Counted from the first letter of the stretch, positions 43,790 through 52,605 are shown. The stretch: 52,605 nucleotides of DNA from an uncultured Pelagibacteraceae bacterium (GCA_902522225.1 CABYUS010000004.1:1-52605), one strand, 5' to 3'. The notes: a model not told the origin generated them from the sequence alone. Translations and numbers: made by a program.

Positions 43790-45345
43790 TTAATTACTAT
43801 TTCCTTATTTTTATTTTTAATCACATATAATGCGGTCAACATTCTCGCTATAAAATATACAGTAAATAATGTTGTAAAAATACCTACCCCTAGTGTTATT
43901 GAAAAACCTTTAATGGGACCTGAACCAAAAATAAATAATATAACAGCTGATATTAATGTTGTTATATTTGCATCCAGTATTGCATTTCTTGATTTTGTAT
44001 AACCTGAATCAAAAGCTATAACTGAATTATTTTCTTTAATTGTTTCTTCTTTAATTCTCTCAAAAATCAAAACATTTGCATCAACAGCCATGCCTACGGT
44101 TAAGATTATTCCAGCAATACCTGGTAAAGTTAAAGTTGCATCAAAAAGTGTGAGTATACCAACCAATAAAAACAAATTTGTAATTAATGCTACATTCGCT
44201 ATTAATCCAAAGTATCTATACTTAACAAACATAAAGCCAATTACTAAGAAAAATCCAATTAAAAGTGCTATAACACCTGCATTTATCGAGTCTTGACCAA
44301 GATCTGGACCCACTGTTCTTTCTTCAATTATATTTAAAGGTGCTGGCAGTGCACCAGATCGTAATAATAAAGCTAAATCTGTTGCTGATTGAAAAGTGAA
44401 GTTTCCACTTATTTGACCATTTCCAGTAGTAATTGAGTCTTGAACAACAGGAGCGCTTATAATTTTTCCATCGAGAACTATCGCTAGTCTTTTACCAATA
44501 CCATTTTGAGTAGCCTTACCAAATCGTTTAGCGCCTACTCTATCAAGACTAAAGCTGACAACTGTTTCATTGGTCATGCTATTCATTGATGGTTTAGCAT
44601 CAATAAGGTTTTCACCACTAATAATTATTCTTTTACTAACTATCGCTTCCTCTGAGCCATCTTCAAATTCAAGTTTCTCAGAACCAAAACTTGTTTCTGA
44701 ATTCTGGGTTATAAATCTAAAATTTAGGTTGGCAGTCTTACCTAAAAGAGATTTAATACGTTCTGGATCATCTAAACCTGGCAATTCAACTAAAATACGA
44801 TCATTTCCTCTTCTTAAAATATTAGGTTCGTTAGTACCAATTTCATCAATTCTTCTTCTTACTATTTCAAGAGCTTGACTTAAAGATGAAGATTTTAGTT
44901 CAATTAGACCATATTTTGACAAAGTTAGAATTACATCATTTTCTATTATCTCAATATCGTACTCATGAGACTTATAATTTTGATAATAAGGGTTAATATT
45001 ACTATTTTTATCTTCAAATATATTCTTTATGTCTTCTAAGTTTTTCCCCTCAGCATTTAAATAAATTTTTTCATTATCGATTAATTTAATATTCTTGAAT
45101 GAAATATTCTCTTCTTTTAAATAAGCTCTAATAGAAGTTAATTTATTTTGTAAATTACGTAAAATAACAGGCTTATTGTCTATTTCGAGTAATAGGTATG
45201 AGCCTCCTTGTAAATCTAATCCAAGATTAATTTTGTTACCAATTAACTTATCATCAAATTTAACAAAGTTAGAAAATGCTAAGTAACTAATACAAATAGA
45301 AAAAATTAATATAGAAATTATTTTTATTTTTGAAAAGTATAACAC
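43786..45345 (-). CDS. secD: Protein translocase subunit SecD
   Basis: Partner of SecF. The 519 residues have an N-terminal helix, LGLDLQGGSYLLLEID, the periplasmic P1 head and hinge (about 60-330, including LVELPGLDDPERIKSLLGKTANL), and six C-terminal helices with VGMAVDANVLIFERIKEE and ARNAILDANITTLISAVILFIFGSGPIKGF. The Asp in VDAN is the proton-relay residue. Order yajC-secD-secF is the standard one. Confidence 0.97.
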   Translation of the reverse strand: MLYFSKIKIISILIFSICISYLAFSNFVKFDDKLIGNKINLGLDLQGGSYLLLEIDNKPVILRNLQNKLTSIRAYLKEENISFKNIKLIDNEKIYLNAEGKNLEDIKNIFEDKNSNINPYYQNYKSHEYDIEIIENDVILTLSKYGLIELKSSSLSQALEIVRRRIDEIGTNEPNILRRGNDRILVELPGLDDPERIKSLLGKTANLNFRFITQNSETSFGSEKLEFEDGSEEAIVSKRIIISGENLIDAKPSMNSMTNETVVSFSLDRVGAKRFGKATQNGIGKRLAIVLDGKIISAPVVQDSITTGNGQISGNFTFQSATDLALLLRSGALPAPLNIIEERTVGPDLGQDSINAGVIALLIGFFLVIGFMFVKYRYFGLIANVALITNLFLLVGILTLFDATLTLPGIAGIILTVGMAVDANVLIFERIKEETIKENNSVIAFDSGYTKSRNAILDANITTLISAVILFIFGSGPIKGFSITLGVGIFTTLFTVYFIARMLTALYVIKNKNKEIVIK

Positions 45346-45358
45346 TTAATTTTTGATG

Positions 45359-45646
45359 TTATTTTTTGATTTCAGGTGCTTTTACTAAACTTTGTATTCC
45401 CGTTGCTTTTACTACTTCAACTTTAACATTATCTGAGATTAGAACTTCAACTTTTTCATTGTCTATAACTCTTTCTATTCTTCCAACAATTCCACCAGAT
45501 GTTACAACGTCATCACCTCTTTTTAAGTTATCAACCATGTTTTTATGATCCTTAACTTTTTTTTGTTGAGGCCTGATTAAGAAAAAGTAAAAAATTACAA
45601 ATATTAATATTAGTGGTATAAATTGACCTATAGAAGATCCAGACAT
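45359..45646 (-). CDS. yajC: Preprotein translocase subunit YajC
   Basis: Small accessory of SecDF. The 95 residues have one membrane helix (FIPLILIFVIFYFFLIRPQQKKVKDHK, about 9-35) with the typical RPQQK boundary, then a beta-rich domain with DDVVTSGGIVGRIERV and VKVEVVKATG. Normal length. Thirteen bases upstream of secD. The surE and pcm genes that usually precede it in alphaproteobacteria are not present between it and serS. Confidence 0.96.
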   Translation of the reverse strand: MSGSSIGQFIPLILIFVIFYFFLIRPQQKKVKDHKNMVDNLKRGDDVVTSGGIVGRIERVIDNEKVEVLISDNVKVEVVKATGIQSLVKAPEIKK

Positions 45647-45705
45647 AAATTTTTCCTTTAAATTATTGGTGTATTTATATTTATTATACTAGCAAAAACA
45701 ACTCT

Positions 45706-46962
45706 TTAATTTTTAGATATTTTCTCAATATTATTCATATAAGGCTTCAATATATCGGGAATTTTTATTGATCCATCTTCATTTTGATAATTTTCTAATA
45801 TTGCAATTAAAGTTCTCCCCACTGCTAAACCACTACCGTTTAATGTTGAAACATACTGAGTTTCATTATTTTTATCTTTAAATCTAGATTTCATTCTTCT
45901 AGCTTGAAATGAACCACATGATGAGCAGCTAGAAATCTCTCTATAATTATTTTCTGAAGGAAGCCAAACTTCAATATCATAGGTTTTTTCTGCGCTGAAG
46001 CCCATATCACCAGTGCTCAGAATAATTTTTCTATAAGGTAATTCAAGAAGGTCAAGAATACCTGTCGCACAATCTGTCATTCTTTCCAGCTCTTCTAATC
46101 GATTATTAGGGTGAACAATACTAACTAGTTCAACTTTATAAAATTGATGTTGTCTAATCATACCTCTAGTATCTTTGCCATAACTTCCAGCCTCTTTTCT
46201 AAAGCATGGCGTAGAAGCAACATATCTCTGTGGCAAAGTTTTCTCATCCAAAATCTTATCTCTAACTATATTAGTTAGAATTACCTCAGCTGTAGGGATT
46301 AAAAATTTTCTATCATCCGAATCTAAATTTATCTCAAACTGGTCATTTTCAAATTTTGGGAGTTGGCCAGTTCCAAACATACTATTAGATGAAGCAATTA
46401 ATGGTGGTGATATTTCTTTGTATTGATTTTTTTGTGTATGAGTATCGATCATAAAGTTACTAATTGCTCTCTCTAAATGAGCCAATTGACCTTTAACAAA
46501 AACAAATCTACTACCCGATGTTTTTGTTGCTAAATCAAAATCCAGCATTTCTAGATTTTCTCCAAGCTCAAAATGAGATTTTGGTTTAAATTTGAAATTA
46601 GGTACTGAGCCAGATTTTTTTATTTCTTTATTGAAGGTTTCGTCTTTTCCAATAGGGACATCCATTAAAGCAATATTTGGCAGGGATGAAAGAATTTCAT
46701 CTATTTTTTTCTTAAACGTATTTTGATTTTTTGAAATATCATCAATTTTTTTTGAAATTTCCTTTGATTTTGCAAATAATTTTTCATCTTTGGATTTAGA
46801 AATAGTTTTTTTTTCGTTCTCTAGTTTTTCTTTCTCTTGTATTAACTTTCTATTTTCTTCATCCAGTTTTAAAAAGTTTGATGAATCAAAATCAACATAC
46901 CTATTACTAATATCTTTTTTAAATGATTCTAGATTTTTTCTTATATCTTTTATATTATGCAT
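45706..46962 (-). CDS. serS: Seryl-tRNA synthetase
   Basis: Charges tRNA-Ser (one such tRNA is encoded at 30083). The 418 residues have the N-terminal coiled coil that reaches the long variable arm (about 25-100, Lys/Glu-rich), then class II motifs: RFVFVKGQLAHLERAISNFM, the motif 2 stretch TPCFRKEAGSYGKDTRGMIRQHQFYKVELV and motif 3 SGLAVGRTLIAILENYQ. Overlaps tatC by eight bases. Confidence 0.97.
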   Translation of the reverse strand: MHNIKDIRKNLESFKKDISNRYVDFDSSNFLKLDEENRKLIQEKEKLENEKKTISKSKDEKLFAKSKEISKKIDDISKNQNTFKKKIDEILSSLPNIALMDVPIGKDETFNKEIKKSGSVPNFKFKPKSHFELGENLEMLDFDLATKTSGSRFVFVKGQLAHLERAISNFMIDTHTQKNQYKEISPPLIASSNSMFGTGQLPKFENDQFEINLDSDDRKFLIPTAEVILTNIVRDKILDEKTLPQRYVASTPCFRKEAGSYGKDTRGMIRQHQFYKVELVSIVHPNNRLEELERMTDCATGILDLLELPYRKIILSTGDMGFSAEKTYDIEVWLPSENNYREISSCSSCGSFQARRMKSRFKDKNNETQYVSTLNGSGLAVGRTLIAILENYQNEDGSIKIPDILKPYMNNIEKISKN

Positions 46963-47725
46963 CTTCTTTCACTGAATTTCTTTTTTCTATTATACTTACT
47001 GATATTATTGAAAATTCATATAAAATTAAGAGCGGTATAGCCAAACCAATTTGAGTGATAGGGTCAGGTGGAGTTAATAATGCTGCAAAAGCAAATATAA
47101 TTACTACAACATATTTTCTTCTTTCTTTAAGATATGCTGAATCAATAATATTAATTCTTGCAAGTAAACTTAATATAACTGGTAGTTGAAAACTAAGACC
47201 AAAAGCAAATATAAGTTTCATAATCAGAGATAAATACTCATTTACTTTAGCCTCTAACTGAATTGGTAGTTGAGTTACCACACCTGAACTCTCAAATGAT
47301 AAAAAAAAATTTATGGCAAGTGGCATTATTAAATAATAAACAAGTGCTCCTCCCAAAAAAAATAATATTGGTGTAACTATAAGATATGGCATGATAGCTT
47401 TCTTTTCATTCTCATAAAGACCTGGCGCAATAAATTTCCATATTTGTATTAATAGAAATGGAAATGTTATAAAAAACGCTACAAAAAAAGAAACTTTTAA
47501 GTAAGTTAAAAAGGTTTCCTGAAGAGCAGTAAATATTAATCTTCGACTTTGACCATCATCATTTACTACACTTGCATAAGGATTGACTAAAAAACCATAT
47601 ATATGTTCAGCAAAAAAATAGCAGATTACAAAAATAATTGATAAAAAAATAAAGGTATTAATTAATCTTTTTCTAAGTTCAGTTAAATGACTTATAAATC
47701 CAGTTTCATTTTCACTCTTTGTCAT
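46955..47725 (-). CDS. tatC: Twin-arginine translocase subunit TatC
   Basis: Receptor core of the Tat pathway, which exports folded proteins. The 256 residues have six helices and the signal-peptide-binding N-terminus FISHLTELRKRLINTFIFLS. Further marks are FFVAFFITFPFLLIQIWKFIAPGLYENEKK and the later FGLSFQLPVILSLLARINI with RKYVVVIIFAFAALLTPPDPITQ. Overlaps tatB by 14 bases. Confidence 0.97.
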   Translation of the reverse strand: MTKSENETGFISHLTELRKRLINTFIFLSIIFVICYFFAEHIYGFLVNPYASVVNDDGQSRRLIFTALQETFLTYLKVSFFVAFFITFPFLLIQIWKFIAPGLYENEKKAIMPYLIVTPILFFLGGALVYYLIMPLAINFFLSFESSGVVTQLPIQLEAKVNEYLSLIMKLIFAFGLSFQLPVILSLLARINIIDSAYLKERRKYVVVIIFAFAALLTPPDPITQIGLAIPLLILYEFSIISVSIIEKRNSVKEDA

Positions 47726-47939
47726 TTTTTAAATCTTTCTCTTTATCTTTTGGTGATATTGTATCTACCGTATCATTTTCTAGTGTAGAGATTTCATTTT
47801 GAAAATTATTTACATATCTTTTAGCTGTACCAATCCACGAACCAACTTTTTTTAATACAAATGGAAAATCCTTAGGACCAATAACTATTATTGCGATTGC
47901 TGCAATTATTAAAATTTCAAACCAGCCAATTTGTGGCAT
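47712..47939 (-). CDS. tatB: Twin-arginine translocase subunit TatB
   Basis: A 75-residue protein with one N-terminal helix (GWFEILIIAAIAIIVIGPKDFP), the conserved GPKDFP hinge distinguishing TatB from TatA, an amphipathic helix and a short acidic tail. It is less than half the length of E. coli TatB (171). Order tatA-tatB-tatC on the minus strand, with five bases to tatA. Confidence 0.93.
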   Translation of the reverse strand: MPQIGWFEILIIAAIAIIVIGPKDFPFVLKKVGSWIGTAKRYVNNFQNEISTLENDTVDTISPKDKEKDLKNDKE

Positions 47940-47944
47940 TTGAA

Positions 47945-48142
47945 TTATTCTTTATTAGAATCTTGTTTATTTTCAGAAATATTTTTTGACTCGTTCTCAT
48001 CAATTGAATCGTTAGCCATTCCTTTTTTGAAACTTTTAATACCTTTAGCAACATCTCCCATTAAACTGGAAATTTTTCCTCTACCAAATAGAAGAACTAC
48101 TAAAATGACTACAATTGCTATTTGCCAAAAACCTATACTCAT
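47945..48142 (-). CDS. tatA: Twin-arginine translocase subunit TatA
   Basis: A 65-residue pore-forming subunit: helix [40 protein letters not shown] with the FGRGKI hinge in place of GP, then a polar Ser/Asn/Glu tail. Length is normal for TatA. Starts 42 bases after scpB. Confidence 0.95.
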   Translation of the reverse strand: MSIGFWQIAIVVILVVLLFGRGKISSLMGDVAKGIKSFKKGMANDSIDENESKNISENKQDSNKE

Positions 48143-48184
48143 AATGTGCTTATACTATTTTTCAAAAAAATTTGAAAGGAAATT

Positions 48185-48880
48185 TTATTCTTCTTCTTCT
48201 TTTTTTAAGGTACTATTAAGCATTTCATCAATATTTGAATAAATATTTTCTTTCTTATCTTCCTGCTTTTCTTTGTAAAATTTACCAGTTCCAAAAATTG
48301 ATGCATCTACACTCGATGTATCTATTAAACCAGCTGATCCTAACTCGTCAATAGTAGGTAAATCAGATAATTTTTGAAGGCTGAAATGGCTTAAAAAATC
48401 ATCCGTAGTTCCATATTGAATAGGTTTGCCTATTACATTTTTTCTTCCAACAGGTTTTACCCAATTTAATTCCATTAGAATTTCTAAAGTATTTGTACCA
48501 AAGGCCACACCTCTTATTTCTTCAATTTCAGCACGGGTTACAGGTTGATGGTAAACAATAATAGATAAAGTTTCTATAGCGGCTTGAGATAATTTTTTTT
48601 CAACAAATTTTTGACTAGACATTAAATAAGACAAACTTTGTGAAGTACGGAAAGACCATTTTTTTGAGATACAAACTAAATTAATACCTCTATTTAAGTA
48701 AAAGCTTTGTATTTTTTCCAAACACTTTAATACATTGGTGTTTTTTTTTGTGATTTTTTCTAATATAGACTCAGTAGTTAAAGGTTCGGAAGAAGCAAAT
48801 AAAACTGCTTCTATTTCTTTTTCAACATCTGAAATTGCATTTGGAAATTTCACAATATTATTTTGCTTTGCTTTTTTCAT
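48185..48880 (-). CDS. scpB: Segregation and condensation protein B
   Basis: Binds ScpA and SMC to condense and segregate chromosomes. The 231 residues carry two winged helices: VLFASSEPLTTESILEKI near the N-terminus, and KLSQAAIETLSIIVYHQPVTRAEIEEIRGV with YGTTDDFLSHFSLQKLSDLP in the second. Glu/Lys-rich C-terminal tail. No spacer to scpA. Confidence 0.95.
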   Translation of the reverse strand: MKKAKQNNIVKFPNAISDVEKEIEAVLFASSEPLTTESILEKITKKNTNVLKCLEKIQSFYLNRGINLVCISKKWSFRTSQSLSYLMSSQKFVEKKLSQAAIETLSIIVYHQPVTRAEIEEIRGVAFGTNTLEILMELNWVKPVGRKNVIGKPIQYGTTDDFLSHFSLQKLSDLPTIDELGSAGLIDTSSVDASIFGTGKFYKEKQEDKKENIYSNIDEMLNSTLKKEEEE

Positions 48881-49618
48881 TTATTTTTGTTTTATAAAAA
48901 TTTCATCAAAAAGTTTATCTTGTCTAATTAAAAGATTTCCCTCTTTCACTAATTCTAAAGATCCAGCAAATAAACCAGCTTTACCAGATCTCTTTAAATT
49001 TTTTAATTTATTAAACTTTTCTGGTATTAATTGATCAATATTTTTCCATACAGAGAGATTCATAATAAAACTTTTAATAATTTTAATTCCATCCTCTGTT
49101 GTCAAAACTGGTAGCTTAGGAATATTTATAGTTTTAAAATCTTTTTTCATTATTATTGATGAATAAGTTTTAAGAACATCATAAAGCTTTAGATTGTATG
49201 TAGTATTATAAGTAGATTTAACCCTACCCTTCATACCGCGCATAAAAATATCTCTGCCAAGTCTTTTTCTCTTAAGCATTTGATCAGATAGTAATCTTAT
49301 TAATTCCAATTTTTTTAATTGTAATTTTAATTTTTCAGCAACCTCTAAAGCTTTAAATTCTTCATCATCATCTTCTGGAAGTAGTAATTTTGATTTAAGA
49401 TAAGTTAACCAAGTAGCCATAAGCAAATATTCAGAGGCAATCTCTAAATTAAGATTTTGAGCTTTAGTAATAAAAGCATGAAATTGATCTGCTAACTTTG
49501 TAACTGATATTTGTTCAAGATCTACTTTTTGAGATTTTGCAAGATCAAGTAGAACATCTAGGGGACCATTGTAAGCGTTTAAATTAACTTCGAAAATTTT
49601 TGAATCAGTTGAGTTCAC
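48881..49618 (-). CDS. scpA: Segregation and condensation protein A
   Basis: Kleisin subunit of the bacterial condensin. The 245 residues have the kleisin N-terminus YNGPLDVLLDLAKSQKVDLEQISVTKLADQF (about 12-43), EYLLMATWLTYLKSKLLLPEDDD and the C-terminal winged helix (FNKLKNLKRSGKAGLFAGSLELVKEG). ScpA followed by ScpB is the standard pair; scpA follows nagZ by eight bases. Confidence 0.95.
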   Translation of the reverse strand: MNSTDSKIFEVNLNAYNGPLDVLLDLAKSQKVDLEQISVTKLADQFHAFITKAQNLNLEIASEYLLMATWLTYLKSKLLLPEDDDEEFKALEVAEKLKLQLKKLELIRLLSDQMLKRKRLGRDIFMRGMKGRVKSTYNTTYNLKLYDVLKTYSSIIMKKDFKTINIPKLPVLTTEDGIKIIKSFIMNLSVWKNIDQLIPEKFNKLKNLKRSGKAGLFAGSLELVKEGNLLIRQDKLFDEIFIKQK

Positions 49619-49626
49619 AATTTATA

Positions 49627-50577
49627 TTAACTTAAAATTTTATATAATTGTGATGTTTTTTTTAATATAAAATTACTCAATAATGGACTATTTTTAGCAA
49701 CTATATTCATTTCTCTCATGTTCCCATTACAATGGAGAACTAAATTACAACCTGCTGTAAACGACTTAATAACGCTGTCTTTTAGATCAGCTTTTAGAGC
49801 TTTCATAGATATATCGTCAGTAATAATGATATTTTTAAATTTAATTTTATCTCTAATCATTTGAATAACTATTTTTGAATGAGTTGCAGTGTTAATTTTA
49901 TCTAGATCTTTGTAAATAATGTGGGATGTCATAGCCATTATTGATTTTTTATTTTTAAATGCTTTAAAATCTTTCTTAATCAATTTTGAAAATTTATTGT
50001 TAACTATAGGTGTTTTAAAATGGCTATCTATTTTTGTCACTCCATGACCAGGTATGTGCTTTATAATCGTGCCAATCCCTTTTTTATGAAATAGATCAAT
50101 ACAAATATCCCCAATTTTAGAGACAAGTACTGGATTATTTGAAAAAGCTCTGTCACCAATGATATATCTTTTATTAGAGTTACTTAAATCTAAACATGGA
50201 ACTGAATTTATGTTGATGCCAATTTCATTTAAAAGATAAGATATTTGATTGATATAAACATTGTAGTAAGTTTTAAATTTATTAATGTCTTTGTTATATA
50301 AGTTGCCAAAATAACTTGCGCTAAAAAGTGAATTATCTATTATTTTTTTTAATCTAGATATACGACCACCCTCCTCGTCAATTAAAATTGGATATTTTTT
50401 GTCTTTAAATAATATTTTTATTTGCTTTACTAATTGTTTGATCTGATTAAGATTATCAATATTTCTGGAAAATAGGATAATTCCCCAGGGTTTATATTTT
50501 CTTAAAAATATAATTTCCTGTTTGGTTAATTTTTTTCCTTTAATGCCAATTATAAATGATCTCCTTTTGCTAATCAT
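49627..50577 (-). CDS. nagZ: Beta-N-acetylhexosaminidase NagZ
   Basis: Cytoplasmic glycoside hydrolase family 3 enzyme that removes GlcNAc from anhydromuropeptides in peptidoglycan recycling, fitting with the lytic transglycosylases encoded in the window. The 316 residues lack a signal peptide. Marks are KPWGIILFSRNIDN, PILIDEEGGRISRLK, IGDRAFSNNP, the catalytic loop KHIPGHGVTKIDSHFKTP and IITDDISMKAL. Overlaps the following small gene by eight bases. Confidence 0.94.
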   Translation of the reverse strand: MISKRRSFIIGIKGKKLTKQEIIFLRKYKPWGIILFSRNIDNLNQIKQLVKQIKILFKDKKYPILIDEEGGRISRLKKIIDNSLFSASYFGNLYNKDINKFKTYYNVYINQISYLLNEIGININSVPCLDLSNSNKRYIIGDRAFSNNPVLVSKIGDICIDLFHKKGIGTIIKHIPGHGVTKIDSHFKTPIVNNKFSKLIKKDFKAFKNKKSIMAMTSHIIYKDLDKINTATHSKIVIQMIRDKIKFKNIIITDDISMKALKADLKDSVIKSFTAGCNLVLHCNGNMREMNIVAKNSPLLSNFILKKTSQLYKILS

Positions 50578-50830
50578 TTTTTAAGAGGTTCCAAAAATAA
50601 TATTTTTTTTTATTTTTATTTAGCGTGTTTTCTACATATTCCACTACATTATCCGTATCACTTTCTAATATTGGTAATTTATCTTCAATATTAAGAATTT
50701 TTTTATCTAGAATTGAAGTCTTAAGATAATTATTTTTTTTATTAGTTTCAGAAAAATAGTATTTTCCTACAAAAAATAAAAAGATTATTATGGTGGCTAT
50801 ATAAATAAAATATTTAATTTCTTTAATCAT
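50570..50830 (-). CDS. Small single-pass membrane protein at the SPOR position
   Basis: An 86-residue protein: short cytoplasmic start MIKEIK, one membrane helix (YFIYIATIIIFLFFVGKYYF, about 7-26), then about 60 polar residues (NNYLKTSILDKKILNIEDKLPILESDTDN ...), with no domain I recognise. In many alphaproteobacteria the gene between argS and nagZ encodes a membrane protein with a C-terminal SPOR domain. This one keeps the topology and place but not the SPOR repeat, so it may be a reduced homologue. That link is inferred from position only. Confidence 0.68.
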   Translation of the reverse strand: MIKEIKYFIYIATIIIFLFFVGKYYFSETNKKNNYLKTSILDKKILNIEDKLPILESDTDNVVEYVENTLNKNKKKYYFWNLLKND

Positions 50831-52561
50831 CTACATTTTTTTTGGTGTATCTACATCAATTATTGTCATGCCTATTTTAATAACATTTGATACAAGTTTT
50901 AACAAAATTAACTTTTCTTTTTTAATTTTATCATCTCTATCCAAAAATTTAAGATCAGGGTTTTGCTTACCCATATTCCAATAGGAATGGAATGCAGATG
51001 ATAATTCATAAAGATATGTGGGTATTCTATGAGGTTCTAACTTATTAGATGATGTATTAAGACATTTAGGCCAAATTGATAAAATCTTAAGTATATTTAT
51101 ATCTTCATTAGAAAAACTATAAACATTATCTGATATATTAATATCTTGTTCCACATCTAAATCTGAATTTCTAAAAACTGAGGCTATCCTTGCATAACAA
51201 TATTGTACATAATACAAGGGATTGTCTTTAGATTTTTCTTTCACCTTAGAAAAATCAAAATCAAGCTCTACGTCACTACTACGATTTAACATTATAAATC
51301 TTGTTGCGTCTTTTCCTACCTCATGAATTAAATCTTCAACTGTAATATATGTTCCTTTTCTTTTTGACATTTTGAAAGGTTTGTTATCTTTAATCAATTT
51401 AACTAATTGGCTAACTTTACAAACAAGTTTATTTTTATCATCAGTTAAAGCTTCAACAGCGGCGGTAATTCTTTTGATATATCCAGCATGATCTGCGCCA
51501 AGTATATTTATTAAAATATCAAAATTTCGATTAACTTTGTTTAAATGGTAAGCTATATCGCTTGCAAAGTAAGTCCATGTTTGATCTGCTTTTTGCAAGG
51601 CACGATCTTTATCATCACCAAAATCTGTTGATTTAAAAAGTAGTTGATCTCTCTTCTGCCAATTTTTTTCATTTTCAAATTCTGGTGCATCAATCTTACC
51701 CGTGTATATAAATTTCTTTTTCTTTAGCAATTCTACTGATTTATCAACTTCTTTTTTTTCTACTAAAAGTGTTTCTTTAACAAAATTATCATGATTAATA
51801 CCTAGGTTTAATAAATTTTGTTTTATCATTTCAAGTGATTTTTCAATTGCTAAAGGTCCTATAATTTCTTTTATATTTTCAAAATTTTCAAAATTTAAAG
51901 ATTTATTTTCATCAATAATTTTTTTCGCTATTTCTGAAATATAATCCCCTGGATAGAGGTTTTCGTCTTGAGGAAATGGTTCTTTATATTGAATTTCTCT
52001 TATTCTTAAATAAACAGATTTAGAAAAACTAATAATTTGATTTCCATAATCGTTAACATAATACTCTTTTGTAACATCATGACCTTGAAATTTAAGTAAA
52101 TTTGCTAATGTATCTCCTAAAATTGCTCCTCTACAGTGGCCAACATGCAAAGGTCCAGTTGGATTTGCTGAAACAAATTCAATTAAAAAAGACTTTTTAA
52201 TTAGTTTTTGGTTGATACCATATGAAAGATTTTGATTTAGCAAATCTTCTGCAAATTCTTTCCAAAATACACTATTAAATTTAATATTTATAAAACCAGG
52301 TTTAGCAAAATCAATTTGATCAATGCTGCTGTCTTTCTCTTTTAAAATTTTAATGATTTGCTCTGCTAAAATGTTTGGTGCTTTTTTATTTAATTTTGAC
52401 AAAACCATAGCAACATTAGTTGATAAATCATAATTTAAATTTTCTGGTGGAGTATCTACATTAATATTTTTAAGCACATCACCACTTTCCAAATTACCTT
52501 TGGAAGTTTCATCAGTAATAAACTTTATTATTTTTTTTTTATATATCTCAAAAATATTCAT
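50831..52561 (-). CDS. argS: Arginyl-tRNA synthetase
   Basis: Charges tRNA-Arg. The 576 residues have the Add1 N-terminal domain (about 1-100) and the HIGH motif in VSANPTGPLHVGHCRGAILGD. ENDYGNQ-like YVNDYGNQI follows, with the KMSK loop FKMSKRKGTYITVEDL and the anticodon-binding helices. Length is normal. Its ATG overlaps the stop of the upstream dgt fragment (ATGA), so both are translationally coupled. Confidence 0.97.
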   Translation of the reverse strand: MNIFEIYKKKIIKFITDETSKGNLESGDVLKNINVDTPPENLNYDLSTNVAMVLSKLNKKAPNILAEQIIKILKEKDSSIDQIDFAKPGFINIKFNSVFWKEFAEDLLNQNLSYGINQKLIKKSFLIEFVSANPTGPLHVGHCRGAILGDTLANLLKFQGHDVTKEYYVNDYGNQIISFSKSVYLRIREIQYKEPFPQDENLYPGDYISEIAKKIIDENKSLNFENFENIKEIIGPLAIEKSLEMIKQNLLNLGINHDNFVKETLLVEKKEVDKSVELLKKKKFIYTGKIDAPEFENEKNWQKRDQLLFKSTDFGDDKDRALQKADQTWTYFASDIAYHLNKVNRNFDILINILGADHAGYIKRITAAVEALTDDKNKLVCKVSQLVKLIKDNKPFKMSKRKGTYITVEDLIHEVGKDATRFIMLNRSSDVELDFDFSKVKEKSKDNPLYYVQYCYARIASVFRNSDLDVEQDINISDNVYSFSNEDINILKILSIWPKCLNTSSNKLEPHRIPTYLYELSSAFHSYWNMGKQNPDLKFLDRDDKIKKEKLILLKLVSNVIKIGMTIIDVDTPKKM

Positions 52562-52605
52562 TTAATTTTTTTATATAGATTTATTGCATATCTATCAGTC
52601 ATTCC
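52558..52605 (-). CDS. dgt: Deoxyguanosinetriphosphate triphosphohydrolase, C-terminal end (partial)
   Basis: The last 15 codons and stop of a gene that enters from beyond the window edge. On the minus strand they read GMTDRYAINLYKKIK. GMTDRYA is the characteristic C-terminal motif of HD-domain dGTPases, and dgt-argS is a conserved alphaproteobacterial gene order. Only this tail is visible, so activity and length cannot be judged. Confidence 0.8.
   Translation of the reverse strand, partial: GMTDRYAINLYKKIK

Overview
The window is a gene-dense, strongly AT-rich stretch of bacterial chromosome. Gene content and order point to an alphaproteobacterium with a streamlined genome, resembling the marine SAR11/Pelagibacterales type. 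The evidence is: alphaproteobacterial neighbourhoods (bamE / cytochrome bc1 chaperone / rpmF / plsX / ihfA / MerR; ctaA / rplM / rpsI / argC; sdhE / recG; tgt / ppi / coaD / gyrA / ssb // uvrA; secF / secD / yajC / serS / tatCBA / scpBA / nagZ / argS / dgt), mitochondrial-type proteins (bc1 chaperone, NDUFS4-like subunit, SdhE, heme A synthase), Lys/Asn/Ile-rich proteins, spacers of a few bases and many overlapping genes. Genus assignment is inference.

Layout. 1-5.5 kb: proton pyrophosphatase (hppA), bamE, bc1 chaperone, rpmF (59 codons, easily missed), plsX, ihfA, a MerR regulator, rpmG, chorismate mutase. 5.5-13.1 kb: heme A synthase, O-acetylhomoserine sulfhydrylase, rplM-rpsI, argC, a small lipoprotein, homoserine dehydrogenase and two transporters. 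13.1-17.0 kb is the most accessory-looking part: a 492-base gene-free stretch, a one-domain Ogt-like protein, a 54-residue membrane protein, a DUF2938 protein, an orphan tyrosine recombinase with its own promoter and inverted repeat, a glycosyltransferase, a GIY-YIG protein and tRNA-Glu. 17.0-21.6 kb: glpX, a shortened SbmA/BacA-type transporter, an NDUFS4-like subunit, tRNA-Pro, a zinc-ribbon protein, nhaA, glutathione peroxidase. 21.6-30.0 kb: a long minus-strand operon-like run (MBL hydrolase, tatD, metG, holB, tmk, dacC, rlpA-like, mltB-like, rarD-like) mixing DNA replication and cell-wall turnover. 30.0-34.1 kb: tRNA-Ser, sdhE, recG, DUF502, M48 lipoprotein, tRNA-Lys. 34.1-42.9 kb: tgt, ppi, coaD, gyrA, ssb, then uvrA and a urate-oxidase-like membrane protein. 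42.9-52.6 kb: protein export (secF, secD, yajC, tatC, tatB, tatA), serS, chromosome condensation (scpB, scpA), nagZ, a small membrane protein, argS and the last 15 codons of dgt.

The window is mainly housekeeping, and I found no defence system, CRISPR array, prophage, secondary-metabolite cluster or convincing new multi-gene system. The points most worth checking are a Tgt enzyme that has lost two of its four zinc ligands, the orphan recombinase with a core-site-like inverted repeat over its transcription start, gene losses from otherwise conserved operons (fabH and DUF177), a small membrane protein sitting where relatives carry a SPOR-domain protein, and overlapping start codons between bamE and the bc1 chaperone. 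GC-hairpin terminators are essentially absent; several convergent gene pairs overlap at their 3' ends instead.
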